Counted from the first letter of the stretch, positions 52,187 to 62,001 are shown. The stretch is 64,000 nt of DNA from Polaribacter sp. BM10 (GCF_002005425.1 NZ_CP019704.1:806001-870000), one strand, 5' to 3'. Made by a program: numbers and translations. Notes: generated from the letters alone by a model not told the origin.

Positions 52187-52348
52187 TTTGCTTAATTTAG
52201 ATATTTTAAGCGAGTAAATTTAGTTTGATTTTTTTTGATATTTGAAACAAAATTTGATATTGTATAATTTTTATGAGATTACTAATTAAGACTCTTAATA
52301 ATTAAATTTTAATAATTAATCTTTAATAATTCTCTAAATCAATAAAAA

Positions 52349-52375
52349 AGTCAACTCATTTGAGCTGACTTTTTT
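52349..52375 (-). terminator. Terminator after the coiled-coil OMP gene
   Basis: An inverted repeat (52349-52358 with 52361-52370) with one A-C mismatch is flanked by A and T tracts, 28 bp past the stop at 52403. Confidence 0.82.
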
Positions 52376-52402
52376 ATTATCCATTATAATTTTTATGATT
52401 TT

Positions 52403-53524
52403 TTAATTTAAATCTAAACGAAGTCCCATAGAAATATTTCTTGTTTCAGTGTCTTTAAATAAAGGATTTAAATCGTATTTTAAATACAAACTTGTAGATT
52501 TATAACCAACATAAGCACTTAATCCGTAGTTTACCGTATTCATATTATAATTGTTAAACTGAATTTCTTGCACTTTAACATTTCTATCATCTTCATATTC
52601 TAAGTATTGTCTGGTACCTAATTTAACACCAACAAAACCACCTAAACCTGCTCTTAAACCTCTGTTTGTTCTATCATAAACAAAACCATCTTTATATTTT
52701 TTGTTTTTAGAAAAATCCCATTCGAAATGCAGAGGAATATTCATTTGAACATGTCGTAGCCTACTTTCAATTAAATTATTAGGAAATACTACAATATCTG
52801 TTCTGTCTCCGTTTTTAATATGAGATTGATTGTTATTTAACCTTAAGTTATTCCAAAGAAAAGAAAGACCATATTTAAAGTATACTTGCGAAGCTTCTTT
52901 TGTTAATCTTGTTTTCCATGTAAAACCAATTTCATAAAAATGAGATTGCCAAAATTTATATTCAGAGTCGCTTAAAGAACTAAATTTATGATCTTCTAAA
53001 ACATTGTTTACACCTAAAGCAAATACAAATTGGCTTGTTGTTCTTCTATTATTTTTTCCGTCTCTTCTCCATCTTCTCTCTTTTCTTTCTCTATCTAAAT
53101 CATTTTCGTCATTAACATCTTTGGTGTTTATTGAAAAACGAAAAGTTTTGTTACCTACTTTAAAAGTGTTTACATCTTCTTCATTTAAATCAGTATCGTC
53201 TGTACTAATAATTTTTCCATTAGTTTTTTCTTGAACAAGTACCTGTAATAATTGTTCTTGTTTACTAACTTGTTCTTCTATTTGTTTAGCATGATACTTA
53301 GCAACTTCTTTCTTTAAATTATCTGCTGTTTCTTTTGTAATTTCTCCTTTTTCTAATCTTTTATCAATTGCAACAACTTTTACTTTTAAAGAATCTTTTT
53401 GATTTTTTGTGATTTCTTCTATCTTTTTTGATATTTTTCTTACTTCTTTTTCAAAAGTTCTTTTTTCTTGACCAAATGTTGTTATCGACAACATTAAGAG
53501 TAATATAATTGTAATTTTTTTCAT
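52403..53524 (-). CDS. Outer-membrane beta-barrel protein with N-terminal coiled coil
   Basis: The 373-residue protein has a signal peptide (1-18, ending TFGQ), a charged coiled-coil (about 20-105, VRKISKKIEEITKNQKD onward) and an outer membrane beta-barrel (about 155-373) that ends GLRLDLN. It stands 34 bp after the anti-sigma-like gene in an operon with an ECF sigma factor. Envelope-stress or surface adaptation is a likely context. The ligand is unknown. Confidence 0.82.
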   Translation of the reverse strand: MKKITIILLLMLSITTFGQEKRTFEKEVRKISKKIEEITKNQKDSLKVKVVAIDKRLEKGEITKETADNLKKEVAKYHAKQIEEQVSKQEQLLQVLVQEKTNGKIISTDDTDLNEEDVNTFKVGNKTFRFSINTKDVNDENDLDRERKERRWRRDGKNNRRTTSQFVFALGVNNVLEDHKFSSLSDSEYKFWQSHFYEIGFTWKTRLTKEASQVYFKYGLSFLWNNLRLNNNQSHIKNGDRTDIVVFPNNLIESRLRHVQMNIPLHFEWDFSKNKKYKDGFVYDRTNRGLRAGLGGFVGVKLGTRQYLEYEDDRNVKVQEIQFNNYNMNTVNYGLSAYVGYKSTSLYLKYDLNPLFKDTETRNISMGLRLDLN

Positions 53525-53558
53525 TATAAATTGTTTTATCAGGTTTGTTTTTTGTTAT

Positions 53559-54359
53559 TTAATTGTTTCGACTTGCAATTGCAGTAGCGATGTTAGATAT
53601 CTTTTTCTTTAAAGATTTTAAAAAATTATTTTCAAAAACATCATCATTAATACTTCTTTCTACTTCTGCTAATATAGTTTCTGGATTCACTTTTAAATCA
53701 GATTTTATGAGCTCAGATTTAATCGCTTTTAAAAGTTCTTCTTCACTAATATTATTATTTGCGTAATACGCTTCTACTTTTTTACTTTTTGTAGATACAG
53801 ATTTTAACAAATCATCTGCATTTACGGTAATACTAAATTTTTCTTTGTTTAAATCAGAACTAGGGTTTACTTCATTTTTTGCAAATACAACAGTTGTTGT
53901 TCTTGTTGTTTTATCTACTATTGATTTTTCTAATTTTTTGTTTTTATTATTAGATTGAGCAACTTTAGTGCTTTTACTTGAAATAACACGTTTGTTATTA
54001 TCAATCTTTTTGGTTTTTTCTGGTATAGACTTTTCGTTTTCTACAATTGCTTTTTCTACCGGAATTTCATTAAAATGTTCTTCTATATTTTTAATAATAT
54101 TTACAGTATCTATAACTTCTTCTACTATAATTGTATCGTTTTTAATGATGATGTCTTCATCAGAAAAAATAAAAAATCCTATCGAAATTATTACGATAAC
54201 ACTTGCAGCATAACCTATATAAAAAAACCAACCTTTCTTTTTTTGCTTTGGTTCTTCATCTAATTTTGTAGATAAACGTTCCCAAGCCGAAACCGATGGT
54301 TCTAAAGTTCTATTTGCAAACTTTTCTTTTACGCTATTGTCTAACTTATTTGTTTTCAT
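53559..54359 (-). CDS. Putative anti-sigma factor, membrane protein
   Basis: The 266-residue protein has a cytosolic N-terminus (1-42, with EPSVSAWERLSTKLDEE as in flavobacterial anti-sigma-like proteins), one membrane helix (about 44-66) and a Lys/Asn-rich extracytoplasmic part without cysteine motifs. It overlaps the sigma factor gene by 14 bp, and the beta-barrel gene follows. I do not see a ZAS zinc motif, so inhibition of the sigma factor is inferred from position and topology. Confidence 0.65.
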   Translation of the reverse strand: MKTNKLDNSVKEKFANRTLEPSVSAWERLSTKLDEEPKQKKKGWFFYIGYAASVIVIISIGFFIFSDEDIIIKNDTIIVEEVIDTVNIIKNIEEHFNEIPVEKAIVENEKSIPEKTKKIDNNKRVISSKSTKVAQSNNKNKKLEKSIVDKTTRTTTVVFAKNEVNPSSDLNKEKFSITVNADDLLKSVSTKSKKVEAYYANNNISEEELLKAIKSELIKSDLKVNPETILAEVERSINDDVFENNFLKSLKKKISNIATAIASRNN

Positions 54360-54906
54360 GAATTACTTTATTCATTTTTTTATAATTTTCTTGCAATAAT
54401 TTACGTGCTTTAAATAATTGCGATTTTGATGTGTTTTCTGAAATATCTAATTTTTTTGCAATTTCAGAGTGTTTATATCCTTCTATAGCAAATAAATTAA
54501 ATACCATTTTATAACCTTCTGGTAATTTGTCTATTAATTTCTGAATATCTTCTACCGAAGTATTTTCTAAACTTTCTGTTGCTGCATCGTTAAATACAAA
54601 ATCTTCATCAGATACATCTACAAGGTTCTTTTTTCTGAGATAAGAGATGCACGTATTCACCATTATTCTTCGAATCCAACCTTCAAAACTACCTTCGTGT
54701 TTAAATTTATGTAAGTTGGTAAAAACTTTTAAAAAACCTTGTAACATTAAGTCTTCTGCATGATGCATATCTTTTACGTATTGCCTACAAACACCCAACA
54801 TTTTAGGAGAATATTGCTCGAACAATTGCTTTTGCGCTTCTCTGTTGTTATCAATCGCTTTTTTAATTAACGATTTTTGTTTGTTATGCAATGTTATAAT
54901 TTTCAA
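54346..54906 (-). CDS. RNA polymerase ECF-type sigma factor
   Basis: The 186-residue protein has sigma region 2 (about 25-95, QLFEQYSPKMLGVCRQYV, AEDLMLQGFLKVF, FEGWIRRIMVNTCISYLRKK) and region 4 (about 125-178, LPEGYKMVFNLFAIEGYKHSEIA). It starts at TTG (54906), with no better ATG upstream. The operon partners are an anti-sigma-like membrane protein and an outer-membrane barrel, which suggests cell-envelope signalling. Confidence 0.93.
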   Translation of the reverse strand: MKIITLHNKQKSLIKKAIDNNREAQKQLFEQYSPKMLGVCRQYVKDMHHAEDLMLQGFLKVFTNLHKFKHEGSFEGWIRRIMVNTCISYLRKKNLVDVSDEDFVFNDAATESLENTSVEDIQKLIDKLPEGYKMVFNLFAIEGYKHSEIAKKLDISENTSKSQLFKARKLLQENYKKMNKVIHENK

Positions 54907-54983
54907 GCCTCTTTTTTCTGTTTTAACTGCCTTACAAGTATATAGACTACAAATGTTTTAAAATGGTTGTCTCTAAATTAAAA

Positions 54984-55012
54984 AAAGTCTTCAAAAAAAT
55001 TATGAAGACTTT
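54984..55012 (-). terminator. Terminator after mqo
   Basis: A 10-bp perfect stem (54984-54993 with 55003-55012) has a 9-nt loop and A and T tracts, 20 bp beyond the mqo stop. Confidence 0.85.
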
Positions 55013-55031
55013 GTTTTATTGTAAAATATGA

Positions 55032-56507
55032 TTATAATTTTAAGATTAACTTACTGTTTTCTAGTTCTTTAAAAAATAATTCTTCAGCAATTTCTGAATT
55101 ATAAAAAGGTACCATTTTTTTTAATTTTTCTTTACTTTCTTCGGATTCCATTAATTCAGGAAAAGCTTTTTTAATAACTTCTAACATAATAGAAGTTGCT
55201 GTTGATGCTCCTGGTGAAGCACCTAATAAGCACGTGATACTTCCATCTTTACTAGAAATTACTTCGGTGCCAAATTGTAATTTTCCTCCTTCAAATTCAT
55301 CCTTTTTAATAATTTGAACCCTTTGACCTGCTTTTACTACTTCCCAATCTTCATCTTTGGCATCTTTTACAAACTTTCGTAAAGAATCCATTCTGTCTTC
55401 TTTACTCATTAAAACTTGCTCTATTAAATATTGAGTTAATGGTAAATTATGCCAAAAAGCACCAAACATAGAGGGAATATTATCAAACTGAATAGATTTA
55501 AATAAATCTAAATGAGAACCTTCTTTTAAAAATTTAGGACTAAAACCGGCAAAAGGACCAAACATTAATTGACGTTTTCCATCTATAAAACGTGTATCTA
55601 AATGCGGCGTAGACATTGGTGGATCTCCAATTCCTGCTTTAGAATATACTTTTGCATTGTGTTGCTTAATAATTTCTTCGTTTTTACAAACTAACCATTC
55701 ACCACTTACAGGAAAACCCCCATAACCTTCTTTTTCGTCAATTTCTACTTTTTGTAGTAGTAATAAACTACCGCCTCCTGCTCCAATAAAAACATGTTCT
55801 GCTTCTAATTGATGTATTTTTTTTGTCTTTAAATTTTTTATTTCAACCGTCCAATCTAAATCTGTATCAGGATCAATATCTAATACTTCGATATTACAAT
55901 GCACTGGTGTATCAAATTCTTTTTCTAAAATTGAAAACAGTTTCTCTGTTAAAACTCCGTAATTCATTTCTGTTCCTCTATCAATTCTAGAGGCTGCCAT
56001 TACTTCACTTTCATCTCTATTTTCTGTAATTAAAGGAAACCATTCCTTCATCTTTTCTTTTTCTCTTGTAAATTCAATAGAATTGAACATAAAATGTTCT
56101 TTAAAAGCCTTGAATCTTTTTTCTAAATAATCTGCATTATCCTTACCTAAAACCCAACTATGATGTTTTACTGAAGCAATAAATTCTTCTGGATTTTCTA
56201 AGAAACCTTCTTTAGTTAAAAAAGACCAAAATTGTTTTGAAGTTTCGTATTGCGAACAAATATCGATTGCCTTTTTTATAGAGATTGATCCGTCTTTATT
56301 TTCTGGACAATAATTTAATTCACACAAAGCAGAATGACCAGTACCTGCATTATTCCAAGCAGCAGAACTTTCTTGAGCAACTTTGTCTAACCTTTCTAAA
56401 ATTAAAATTTCTTTCTTAGGATCTAAAAGTTTAGTAATTAATGCCAAAGTAGCACTCATAATTCCACCACCAACACATATTAAATCGTATTCTTTTTTTA
56501 ATTTCAT
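55032..56507 (-). CDS. mqo: Malate:quinone oxidoreductase
   Basis: The 491-residue FAD enzyme (ATG at 56507, MKLKKEYDLICVGGGIMSA) oxidises malate to oxaloacetate and passes electrons to the quinone pool at the inner membrane. The GGGIMSATLAL dinucleotide fold and later blocks (AAWNNAGTGHSALCELNY, GASPGASTATSIMLE) are diagnostic. A longer in-frame start at 56558 would overlap priA and lacks family match. Confidence 0.96.
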   Translation of the reverse strand: MKLKKEYDLICVGGGIMSATLALITKLLDPKKEILILERLDKVAQESSAAWNNAGTGHSALCELNYCPENKDGSISIKKAIDICSQYETSKQFWSFLTKEGFLENPEEFIASVKHHSWVLGKDNADYLEKRFKAFKEHFMFNSIEFTREKEKMKEWFPLITENRDESEVMAASRIDRGTEMNYGVLTEKLFSILEKEFDTPVHCNIEVLDIDPDTDLDWTVEIKNLKTKKIHQLEAEHVFIGAGGGSLLLLQKVEIDEKEGYGGFPVSGEWLVCKNEEIIKQHNAKVYSKAGIGDPPMSTPHLDTRFIDGKRQLMFGPFAGFSPKFLKEGSHLDLFKSIQFDNIPSMFGAFWHNLPLTQYLIEQVLMSKEDRMDSLRKFVKDAKDEDWEVVKAGQRVQIIKKDEFEGGKLQFGTEVISSKDGSITCLLGASPGASTATSIMLEVIKKAFPELMESEESKEKLKKMVPFYNSEIAEELFFKELENSKLILKL

Positions 56508-56541
56508 AAAGTTTTTTTTAGAATTTACAAATTTTAAATTA

Positions 56542-58983
56542 CTAATAAGCATCAACATCTATAATAAACCGAATAGGTCTAAAATCTTTTACAGCTTCAA
56601 AGGTGTTTCTAATTTTAGTAATCTGATTTTTAGTATTTACCAAACTTTGTTTAGGCGGAATCTTTATAACAATATTTTTAATGTATTGATTTCTTATTCT
56701 TGAAACTGCCGGCGCCGTTGGTCCTAAAACATTTTCGCCAAATGAAGTGTACAATGCTTTAAAAAGCCAGTTAACACCAGAATCTACTTTGTTATAATCT
56801 TTATGTTTTAGCGTAATTTTTATAAGTCTGTAATACGGCGGATATTTATATTGCCAACGTTCTTGCAATTGTTCTTTATACATTTCTGTATAACTTGTAG
56901 TAGAAACTTGTTGTAATATTTGGTGATAAGGGTTATAGGTTTGAATAGCTACATTTCCTTGTTTTTTACTTCTACCTGCTCTACCAGAAACTTGCACCAT
57001 CATATCGTAAGCACGCTCATGTGCTCTAAAGTCTGGAAAATTTAACATGGTATCTGCATTTAAAATTCCTACTAAAGAAACGTTTTCAAAATCTAAACCT
57101 TTAGAAAGCATTTGTGTACCAACCAATATATCTATTTCTTTTGCTTCAAAAGCGCCTATTATTTTTTGATAACCGTATTTACCACGTGTTGTGTCTAAAT
57201 CCATTCTACCAATTTTATAGTCTGTAAATAGTTCTTTCAATTCTATTTCGATTTGTTCTGTACCAAAACCTTTTGTGTCTAAAGTGTTACTGCCGCAAGC
57301 ACCACAACTATTTGGCATTGCTCTTTGGTAATTACAATAATGACATCTTAACTCGTGTTTAAATTTATGATATGTTAAAGTAACATCGCAATTTGGGCAT
57401 TCTGGTGAAACACCACAAGTTTTACATTCTACAACTGGAGAATAGCCTCTTCTATTTTGAAATAAAATAACTTGTTCTTTCTCTTCTAAAGCTTCTTTTA
57501 TTAACAAAAGCATTCTATCAGAAAAATGCCCAGTCATTTCTTTTTTCTTATGCTTTGTCTTAACATCTATAAGCTCTATTTTTGGCAATTGTACATTACC
57601 ATGGCGTCTATTTAAAGAAACAAAACCATATTTATTTTGAGTAGCATTAAAATAAGATTCTAAAGATGGTGTTGCAGAACCTAAGAGTATTTTTGCCTTA
57701 TGTATTTTAGCTAAAACAATAGCTGCATCTCTTGCATTGTATCTTGGTGAAGGCTCGAATTGTTTATAAGAAGTTTCGTGTTCTTCATCTACTACAATCA
57801 ATCCTAAATTAGAAAAAGGTAAAAAAACAGATGATCTAGCACCTAATACGATTCTTGCTTTAGGCTTGTTATTTAAAACATTATTCCATACTTCTACTCT
57901 TTCGTTTATAGAATATTTAGAATGAAATACAGAAATTTGTTCGCCAAAATAAAATTGCAAACGTGTTATAATTTGTGTTGTCAATGCAATTTCTGGTAAT
58001 AAAAATAAAACCTGTTTGCCTTGATCTAAAACTTCTTGAATTAGCTTTGTATAAACTTCTGTTTTACCAGAACTTGTAACGCCATGTAAAAGTGTAACAT
58101 CTTTTGATTTAAAAGTTTCTTTTATTTCTAAAAGTGCTTTCGATTGGAACTCATTTAAGACTTTTAAATCGTTTGTATCTCCTTTAAACTGAACTCTATC
58201 AGTTTGAATGTGATAAAACTCAAAAATATTTTTATCTACTAAAGATTTTAATATTGATGAAGAAACATTTGCAGACGTTTCTAAATCTTTAGATTTTATA
58301 GGTTTTTTTGATGTTGCTAATTGAAAGAAGGTTAAAACAGCTTCTCGTTGTTTTTTTGCTCTAGATAAATCTTCTAATAATTTGTTTAGAGCAGTATCTG
58401 AATTATATGCAGAGTTTAATCGTACATATTTTACCAATTTGGGTTTGTATTGCTCGTAAATTTCTTCTTTAATATAAATTGCAGATTTTTTTATTAAAGA
58501 ATTTACAATTGGCATTACTTTCTTTTTACCAAGAATAGCAACTACTTGGTGTATTGTTAATTGAGATTGATGATGTAGCGCTTCGAAAATTAAAAACTCA
58601 TCATCTGCTAAAATAGTATCGTCTGTAAAAGCCTCATTTTTAAAAAGTATTGTTTCACTTTCTAATAAAAAAGCCGATGGTAACGATGCTCTATATACAT
58701 CTCCCAAAGAGCACATGTAATAATTAGCAATCCATTGCCAATGTTGCAATTGTAGCTCATTTACAATTGGTGTTTCATCTAATATCTGATGAATTTCTTT
58801 AGCTTCATATAATGTAGGTGCATTGTTATGAATATTAAATACCAAACCTGTATACATTTTGGTTTTACCAAAAGATACAGCTACTCGCATACCTTTTTGT
58901 AAAAAATTGGCTTCATCTTCTGTAACCAAATAAGTAAATGTCTTCTGAATAGGAATTGGTAAAATAACGTCTATAAAATGCAT
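56542..58983 (-). CDS. priA: Primosomal protein N' (replication restart helicase)
   Basis: The 813-residue superfamily 2 helicase restarts stalled replication forks. Walker A is LHGVTSSGKTEVY (about residue 302), the DEEH box VVDEEHETSYKQ (about 397). The zinc-finger cysteines are CKTCGVSPECPNC and CHYCNYQRAMPNSCGAC (about 525-565). The N-terminal DNA-binding domain opens MHFIDVILPIPIQKTFTY. mqo follows 34 bp downstream. Confidence 0.97.
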   Translation of the reverse strand: MHFIDVILPIPIQKTFTYLVTEDEANFLQKGMRVAVSFGKTKMYTGLVFNIHNNAPTLYEAKEIHQILDETPIVNELQLQHWQWIANYYMCSLGDVYRASLPSAFLLESETILFKNEAFTDDTILADDEFLIFEALHHQSQLTIHQVVAILGKKKVMPIVNSLIKKSAIYIKEEIYEQYKPKLVKYVRLNSAYNSDTALNKLLEDLSRAKKQREAVLTFFQLATSKKPIKSKDLETSANVSSSILKSLVDKNIFEFYHIQTDRVQFKGDTNDLKVLNEFQSKALLEIKETFKSKDVTLLHGVTSSGKTEVYTKLIQEVLDQGKQVLFLLPEIALTTQIITRLQFYFGEQISVFHSKYSINERVEVWNNVLNNKPKARIVLGARSSVFLPFSNLGLIVVDEEHETSYKQFEPSPRYNARDAAIVLAKIHKAKILLGSATPSLESYFNATQNKYGFVSLNRRHGNVQLPKIELIDVKTKHKKKEMTGHFSDRMLLLIKEALEEKEQVILFQNRRGYSPVVECKTCGVSPECPNCDVTLTYHKFKHELRCHYCNYQRAMPNSCGACGSNTLDTKGFGTEQIEIELKELFTDYKIGRMDLDTTRGKYGYQKIIGAFEAKEIDILVGTQMLSKGLDFENVSLVGILNADTMLNFPDFRAHERAYDMMVQVSGRAGRSKKQGNVAIQTYNPYHQILQQVSTTSYTEMYKEQLQERWQYKYPPYYRLIKITLKHKDYNKVDSGVNWLFKALYTSFGENVLGPTAPAVSRIRNQYIKNIVIKIPPKQSLVNTKNQITKIRNTFEAVKDFRPIRFIIDVDAY

Positions 58984-59106
58984 AGAATCTAGAATTCGCT
59001 AATTATAATTTAATTATTACTATAGCATCAAAACTAATAAAAAATAGAACTAAAATAAGAAAGCAATTCCTTTTTTTAATTCTAAATTTTACTGTTTAAT
59101 ATGTTT

Positions 59107-59182
59107 AGCCCTGATTGTAGCGTTTGTTTGAGCTCTTTTTGAGTTACGAAAAAAAAGCGAGTGCGAAAAGCAGGAAATAGCT
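59107..59182. repeat. Structured intergenic element (flavobacterial interspersed repeat)
   Basis: The 76-bp element folds into a long hairpin. The outer stem pairs AGC and CCTG (59107-59113) with GCT (59180-59182) and CAGG (59171-59174). The inner stem is 59121-59129 with 59151-59159 (one mismatch), and the terminal stem AGCTC/GAGTT has a T5 loop (59131-59145). From memory, closely related sequences are scattered in intergenic regions of Flavobacteriaceae. It begins 8 bp after the THUMP-methyltransferase stop. No ORF overlaps it. Confidence 0.6.
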
Positions 59183-59190
59183 TCTAAAAA

Positions 59191-60372
59191 TTACTCTTCA
59201 GAAATGTCTTCTTGTTTACGTTCTTTAAATTTACGGGTTCCTTCGTACAATTCGTATTTCACAAACTTACAATCTAAATCTCCGTTTTTAAGAGCGATTC
59301 TCTTAGAGGTTCTTAAACCTACACATTTTAGAGCATCTGTATCTGAAGTGATTAACCAAGCCGTAGAACCAGGATAATTGTGTTTTAAAGTGTCACCAAT
59401 TTTTTTGTAAAACTCTTCTGTATCGATGTTTAATCTTTCGCCATATGGCGGATTGAATAGAATTGTTGTGTTACCAAAAACTTCTTTCGTTGAATTAAAA
59501 AAGTTTACATGATGTACACCTATAAACTCATCTAAATTTGCACTTTCTATATTTGCTTTTGCTTTTTGAACTGCAGATGGCGCTTTATCGAAACCCATAA
59601 TTTTAAAGTGAGAACTTCTAATTTTCTTTAACAATGCATCTTGAATGGTAAAGTACAAATCTTCATCATAATCTTTCCAATGCTCAAAAGCAAAGAGTTT
59701 TCTGTTAATATTTGCAGGAATATTATTGGCAATCATTGCTGCCTCTATTAAAATTGTACCAGAACCACACATTGGATCAATAAAGTTCTCATCACCTGTA
59801 TAACCAGATAATAATACCATTCCGGCTGCTAAAACTTCATTAATTGGTGCAATGTTCGTAGCGGTTCTATAACCTCTTTTATGTAAAGAATCTCCAGATG
59901 AATCTAAAGAAACCGTTAACCAATCTTTCTGAATGTGAACGTGTACTTTAACATCTGGGTATTTTAAATCTACATTTGGTCTTTTATGATATTTATGACG
60001 AAAATAATCTGCAATTGCATCTTTAGATTTTAAAGAGATATAATGAGAGTTTGATGTAAAATTTTTAGAATTTACTACAGCACCAATTGCAAAAGTACCA
60101 TCGGCATCTAAATAGTTTTCCCATTTTATTTTTTGAATAGCTTCATATAAATCTTCTTCATCATAAATTTTACAAGTCTTTATTGGCTTTAAAATTCTAA
60201 CAGCCGTTCTTAAAGCAATATTGGCTTTGTACATAAAACCTGTATCTCCTCTAAAAGAAACACTTCTTACTGCTTCTTTAACATCTTGTGCTCCTAACTT
60301 TTTAAGTTCGTCTGCCAACACACCTTCTAAACCAAAAAGTGTTGTTGCTGTCATTTTAAAATCTCTATTCAT
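59191..60372 (-). CDS. THUMP-domain class I RNA methyltransferase (RlmL/YpsC-like)
   Basis: From the ATG at 60372 the protein has 393 residues. The N-terminal THUMP domain covers about 45-160. The Rossmann methyltransferase domain has FIDPMCGSGTILIEAAMIA (about 195) and motif IV NPPYGERLN (about 290), typical of N2-guanine methyltransferases acting on 23S rRNA. An in-frame start at 60477 adds 35 residues upstream of the -7 box and is not supported. Confidence 0.92.
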   Translation of the reverse strand: MNRDFKMTATTLFGLEGVLADELKKLGAQDVKEAVRSVSFRGDTGFMYKANIALRTAVRILKPIKTCKIYDEEDLYEAIQKIKWENYLDADGTFAIGAVVNSKNFTSNSHYISLKSKDAIADYFRHKYHKRPNVDLKYPDVKVHVHIQKDWLTVSLDSSGDSLHKRGYRTATNIAPINEVLAAGMVLLSGYTGDENFIDPMCGSGTILIEAAMIANNIPANINRKLFAFEHWKDYDEDLYFTIQDALLKKIRSSHFKIMGFDKAPSAVQKAKANIESANLDEFIGVHHVNFFNSTKEVFGNTTILFNPPYGERLNIDTEEFYKKIGDTLKHNYPGSTAWLITSDTDALKCVGLRTSKRIALKNGDLDCKFVKYELYEGTRKFKERKQEDISEE

Positions 60373-60389
60373 ACTTGTAAAATTGTATG

Positions 60390-60397
60390 CAAAAATA
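60390..60397 (-). promoter_or_regulatory. -7 box for the THUMP methyltransferase gene
   Basis: TATTTTTG on the minus strand fits TAnnTTTG, 17 bp before the chosen ATG, which supports that start. Confidence 0.55.
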
Positions 60398-60559
60398 CAT
60401 TTAATTGTTAGAATGATGTTATTAGAATACGGAAGTTTTAAATTAATAATTAAATTATATAATAGACAATTAAACATTTAATTTTAATTTAAAATACTTT
60501 GTTAAAATTTCATTTTACAGAATGTAAGTTTTAATTACTTTTACAGACTCAAAGCACTT

Positions 60560-61285
60560 ATGAAAACAAAAGATTGGTTTACAGATTGGTTTAATACAAA
60601 GTATTACCACATTCTTTACAAGGATAGAAATAACTCTGAAGCACAACTATTTATTAAAAATATTACTACTTATTTAAATATTGATAAGAAAAGTACTGTT
60701 TTAGATATGCCGTGTGGTAAAGGAAGGCATTCTGTATATTTAAATTCTTTAGGTTATAATGTAACCGGAGCAGATTTATCTGAAAACAGTATTAAGTACG
60801 CAAAAAAGTTCGAAAATGATACGTTAAGTTTTAAAGTACACGATATGCGTGTTAATTTAGACGATACATATAACGCTATTTTTAATCTTTTTACAAGTTT
60901 TGGCTATTTTGATGATGATAAACAAGACATTTTAATTCTTAAAAACATTAAAAGTGCGTTAACTAAAAATGGCCTTTTTGTTTTTGATTTTTTAAACGCA
61001 AATAAAGTAAAAGCCAATTTAGTTACACAAGAAACTAAAACAGTAGAAGGTATTACTTTTGATATTAAAAGAGAAATCGTTAACGGATTTATCTTAAAAC
61101 ATATTTCTTTTGTTGATGATGGTAAAAATCACGCATATACAGAAAGAGTAAAATTTTTAGATTTAGAAAAAATGACTTCTTATCTAGACGCTGTTGGTTT
61201 TACAATTATTGAAACTTTTGGTGATTATAGTTTAAATAATTTTGATGCTGATAATTCTAATAGATTAATTATTGTAGCTAAATGA
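60560..61285 (+). CDS. Class I SAM-dependent methyltransferase
   Basis: The 241-residue protein has motif I VLDMPCGKGRHSVYL (about residues 44-58), VTGADLSENSIKYAKK as motif II and a later FNLFTSFGYFDD block. This is the Methyltransferase_25/11 pattern. The substrate is not evident; related proteins methylate small molecules. It overlaps the ZIP gene by 4 bp (ATGA), indicating an operon. Confidence 0.88.
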   Translation: MKTKDWFTDWFNTKYYHILYKDRNNSEAQLFIKNITTYLNIDKKSTVLDMPCGKGRHSVYLNSLGYNVTGADLSENSIKYAKKFENDTLSFKVHDMRVNLDDTYNAIFNLFTSFGYFDDDKQDILILKNIKSALTKNGLFVFDFLNANKVKANLVTQETKTVEGITFDIKREIVNGFILKHISFVDDGKNHAYTERVKFLDLEKMTSYLDAVGFTIIETFGDYSLNNFDADNSNRLIIVAK

Positions 61286-61959
61286 TAAACATCTTATTAA
61301 TATCTTCAGTTTTAATTGGTTCTTTATTAGTTTTTGTAATAAAACCAAGTACCAAAATAGTTCGATTATTGTTAGCTTTTAGTGGTTCTTACTTGCTCTC
61401 TGTAACTATATTACATTTGTTGCCAGAAGTTTATGAAACGACTACAGATCCTAAAAAAATAGGAATTATTATCCTTTTTGGAATAATTTTGCAATCGATT
61501 TTAGAATCTTTTTCTAAAAGAGCAGAACATGGTCATATTCACATTCATACAGACGGCAAAAAGTTTCCCACCTTATTATTTTTAAGTTTATGTTTACATG
61601 CATTTTCCGAGGGTTTGCCTATAAATCATTCTGATGATAATTTACTTTGGGCAATTGTAGTGCATAAAATACCAATTGCCATTGTACTTACTACCTTTTT
61701 AGTAAATACAAAGTACAGTAAAAAAACTATTTTTGGGTTTCTCTTTTTCTTCGGATTAATGAGTCCGTTAGGAGTTTTAATAGGAAATAAAATAGGTTTT
61801 TTCACAGATTATTATGCGGAAATTATCGCTTTAATAATCGGAATTTTCTTACACATTTCAACTATTATTCTATTTGAAAGTTCAGAAAATCATAAATTTA
61901 ATATACAAAAGTTTACAGCAATTCTTTTAGGAATCTTACTTACTATTTTTACGCTATAA
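61282..61959 (+). CDS. ZIP family divalent metal transporter
   Basis: The 225-residue protein has about eight membrane helices. The helix IV motif is HAFSEGLPI (about 113-121) and helix V has HKIPIAIVL (about 133), the metal-binding pair of ZIP proteins. HGHIHIHTDGK is the His-rich cytoplasmic loop. It would bring Zn2+ or a similar ion into the cytoplasm. It converges on recQ. Confidence 0.9.
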   Translation: MINILLISSVLIGSLLVFVIKPSTKIVRLLLAFSGSYLLSVTILHLLPEVYETTTDPKKIGIIILFGIILQSILESFSKRAEHGHIHIHTDGKKFPTLLFLSLCLHAFSEGLPINHSDDNLLWAIVVHKIPIAIVLTTFLVNTKYSKKTIFGFLFFFGLMSPLGVLIGNKIGFFTDYYAEIIALIIGIFLHISTIILFESSENHKFNIQKFTAILLGILLTIFTL

Positions 61960-61962
61960 AAA

Positions 61963-62001
61963 AAGCCTATTTCAAAGAAATTAATTCTTAAAAATAGACT
62001 T
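61963..62001 (-). terminator. Terminator after recQ
   Basis: A 10-bp stem with one mismatch (61963-61972 with 61992-62001) and an inner AAGAA/TTCTT stem is followed on the minus strand by a T7 tract. It may also serve the ZIP gene. Confidence 0.7.

Noticed and set aside
60373..60477. Longer N-terminus for the THUMP methyltransferase
   Set aside because: It would lie upstream of the -7 box at 60390-60397 and has no domain match.
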